Assembly: GCA_937868035.1 (NCBI GenBank)
Contig: CALMLK010000181.1
Location: 1-8,238 of the forward strand
Direction: 5' to 3'
DNA length: 8,238 bases
From: an uncultured Alphaproteobacteria bacterium
Lineage (GTDB): Bacteria; Pseudomonadota; Alphaproteobacteria; Rhizobiales; Aestuariivirgaceae
The first letter of the stretch is position 1. Every line of letters begins with the position of its first letter. Made by a program: the position numbers and the translations under genes. Under the pieces are notes generated by a model, which did no database searches, had not been told where the DNA came from, and worked only from the letters and a program-made list of their open reading frames with translations. Shown here in pieces: positions 7,103 through 8,238 of the stretch.

Positions 7103-8238
7103 TCAGGCTGCGGCGCGCTGCGCCAGACGCGCCACCGTGATCTCAAGGTCGTGGCGGTCGAAGGGCTTGGCGAGATGCCCGTCCATGCCCGCCGCGAGGC
7201 AGGCGTGGATGGCCTCTGGCCGCGTGTTGGCGGTGAGGGCGAGGATGGGAAGGCGTGGCACGCCATTTTCCGCCTCGGCGGCGCGGATGAGGTGTGCCGT
7301 CTCGGGTCCGCTCAGGCCCGGCATTTCCATGTCGAGCAGCAGGATGTCGAACGGCCCGCCTGCGCCAATCGCCGCAATCGCCGCTTCGCCGGAACTCACG
7401 GCGGTGACGCGGTGCCCGGCTTTTTCCAGGATGGTGCGGGCGATGACGGTGTTCACAGGCGTATCATCGGCCAGCAGCACGTTGAGGCTGATGCCCGCAT
7501 GGGCGCGCGTCGCAATGGTGCGCAACTGTGCGGCAGCGGTGCGGATGAAGGCGGAGTCGCGCGAGGTCAGTTGTTCGACCAGCGTTGAACAGCGCACCGG
7601 GCGCATGAGATAGCCCGTGAGCGGATGCTTGAGCAGGTGCTGCAGCGGACGGCGCTCGTCCGGTGTCAGCAGGATCCAGATCTGCGGCAGCGGCTTCCCC
7701 TGCCTGGCGATGCGGCGTGCGGCTTCCAGAAGTGCAGGCCCCGAGTGTGAGTCGCAGATGATGGCATCGATATTGTTGCGCAGCAGGTGGCGCGGATCAG
7801 TCACGCCCAGTTCCGCTGGCGTGATGACGCCCGCACCTTGCGCGCGCAACTGGCTGGCGAAATGTTCAGCGACGAAATCATTGCCGATGGCGAGACGGAA
7901 GCGACGTCCCGCCAGCGCCGTGCTGTGGCGGGGCGTGGTATCGACGCTCGCCAGTCCGGGCAGCGTGACGGTGAGCGAGGTGCCTTGTCCCGGCGTGCTT
8001 TCAGCCGAGATGCTGCCGCCCAGGAGGTCGGTGATGCGGCGGCTGATGGTGAGGCCAAGGCCGGTGCCGCCATAGCGCCGCGTGGTTTCGGCATTGGCCT
8101 GGGTGAAGGGCTGGAAGATGCGCGACAGTTCCTCCGCCGTCATGCCGATCCCCGTATCCGACACGGTGAACCTGAGGCCATCGGCGACATGGCGGGCGAG
8201 CGAGATGGCAACGCCGCCCTTCTCGGTGAACTTGATGG
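7103..8238 (-). CDS. Hybrid sensor histidine kinase/response regulator (C-terminal part, truncated by window edge)
   Basis: The minus frame is open from the right edge to a TGA at 7105-7103, giving 377 C-terminal residues. The upstream part, including any sensor region and the phosphorylatable histidine, is missing. Residues 1-95 are the ATP-binding domain: IKFTEKGGV just after the N box, G1 box DTGIGM (27-32), F box FQPFTQ (41-46) and G2 box GGTGLGL (56-62). Residues about 112-224 resemble a receiver but lack the acidic pair after the first strand and carry Arg in place of the conserved Lys (YLMRPV), while an Asp remains in IICDSHSG. Residues about 251-374 are a canonical receiver with D257-D258, phospho-acceptor D302 (LLLDMEMP), T335 and K357 (AKPF). 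The protein ends there, without an HPt domain, so phosphate would pass to a separate HPt protein or back to the kinase. The GTG at 8164 is an internal Val codon (VSDTGIGM), not a start. The signal and target are unknown. Confidence 0.92.
   Translation of the reverse strand, partial: IKFTEKGGVAISLARHVADGLRFTVSDTGIGMTAEELSRIFQPFTQANAETTRRYGGTGLGLTISRRITDLLGGSISAESTPGQGTSLTVTLPGLASVDTTPRHSTALAGRRFRLAIGNDFVAEHFASQLRAQGAGVITPAELGVTDPRHLLRNNIDAIICDSHSGPALLEAARRIARQGKPLPQIWILLTPDERRPLQHLLKHPLTGYLMRPVRCSTLVEQLTSRDSAFIRTAAAQLRTIATRAHAGISLNVLLADDTPVNTVIARTILEKAGHRVTAVSSGEAAIAAIGAGGPFDILLLDMEMPGLSGPETAHLIRAAEAENGVPRLPILALTANTRPEAIHACLAAGMDGHLAKPFDRHDLEITVARLAQRAAA
7115..7486 (-). other. Canonical receiver (REC) domain of the hybrid kinase
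   Basis: All conserved receiver residues are present: the acidic pair in NVLLADD, the phospho-acceptor Asp in LLLDMEMP (codon 7331-7333), Thr in LALTAN and Lys in HLAKPF. It should accept phosphate from the kinase core of the same protein or from a partner. Confidence 0.88.
7565..7903 (-). other. Degenerate receiver-like domain inside the hybrid kinase
   Basis: This segment lies between the ATPase domain and the canonical receiver. It has the receiver alternation of strands and helices: RFRLAIGND (first strand), NIDAIICDSHSG (third strand with Asp at codon 7751-7753), PQIWILLT (fourth strand) and TGYLMRPV (fifth strand, Arg at codon 7601-7603 where Lys is expected). The acidic pair at the end of the first strand is absent. 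It is probably a pseudo-receiver that cannot be phosphorylated in the usual way. The assignment rests on pattern, not on alignment. Confidence 0.6.

Noticed and set aside
6370..7140. A 256-codon plus-strand open frame opposite olsB.
   Set aside because: It is antisense to OlsB motifs and has His/Gly/Ala/Val-rich shadow composition.
7060..7266. An N-terminal extension of OlsB from 7266.
   Set aside because: The extra 69 residues are Ser/Pro/Arg-rich, overlap the kinase C-terminus in another frame and precede a strong ribosome binding site at 7066-7071 that points to the ATG at 7059.
1..8238. Mobile elements, CRISPR arrays, tRNA or rRNA genes, phage or defence genes.
   Set aside because: I saw no transposase or integrase motifs, no spaced direct-repeat arrays, no tRNA cloverleaf and no composition shift; almost all bases are filled by five core-type genes.

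Overview
This is an ordinary-looking block of chromosomal core genes from a GC-rich alphaproteobacterium, most likely of the order Hyphomicrobiales (Rhizobiales). Three things support that: strong G/C preference at third codon positions in every gene, protein sequences that read like rhizobial-type GlnD, MutS, malic enzyme and OlsB, and the gene order glnD-mutS / tme(maeB) / olsB. From memory, Sinorhizobium meliloti has a matching neighbourhood (SMc01124-SMc01127). The genus cannot be read from the window.

Layout. Bases 1-1092 (minus strand) hold the N-terminal 364 residues of GlnD, the PII uridylyl-transferase; its 3' end lies beyond the left edge. Bases 1089-3797 (minus) hold a complete mutS of 902 codons whose stop overlaps the glnD start as ATGA, so mutS and glnD form a tight mutS-glnD unit. 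Bases 3798-3984 are a 187-bp divergent intergenic region with a candidate maeB promoter, an 11-bp palindrome, a perfect 10-bp tandem repeat and the maeB ribosome binding site. Bases 3985-6267 (plus) hold a complete maeB/tme of 760 codons: malic enzyme fused to a phosphotransacetylase-like domain. A short hairpin follows directly. Bases 6277-7059 (minus) hold a complete 260-codon acyltransferase of the OlsB family (ornithine lipid synthesis), converging on maeB with only 9 bp between the stops. Bases 7103-8238 (minus) hold the C-terminal part of a hybrid sensor histidine kinase: ATPase domain, a degenerate receiver, then a canonical receiver. Its 5' end lies beyond the right edge.

How the genes relate. 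The functions are diverse: nitrogen-status signalling (GlnD), mismatch repair (MutS), malate to pyruvate plus NADPH (MaeB), phosphorus-free membrane lipid synthesis (OlsB) and a phosphorelay kinase. The two clearest physical couplings are mutS-glnD (4-bp overlap) and the kinase gene followed 43 bp later by olsB on the same strand.

I found no mobile element, CRISPR array, tRNA, rRNA, phage or defence gene, and no convincing evidence of a new system. The items most worth a second look are the degenerate receiver in the hybrid kinase, the kinase-olsB arrangement, and the repeats in the maeB leader.
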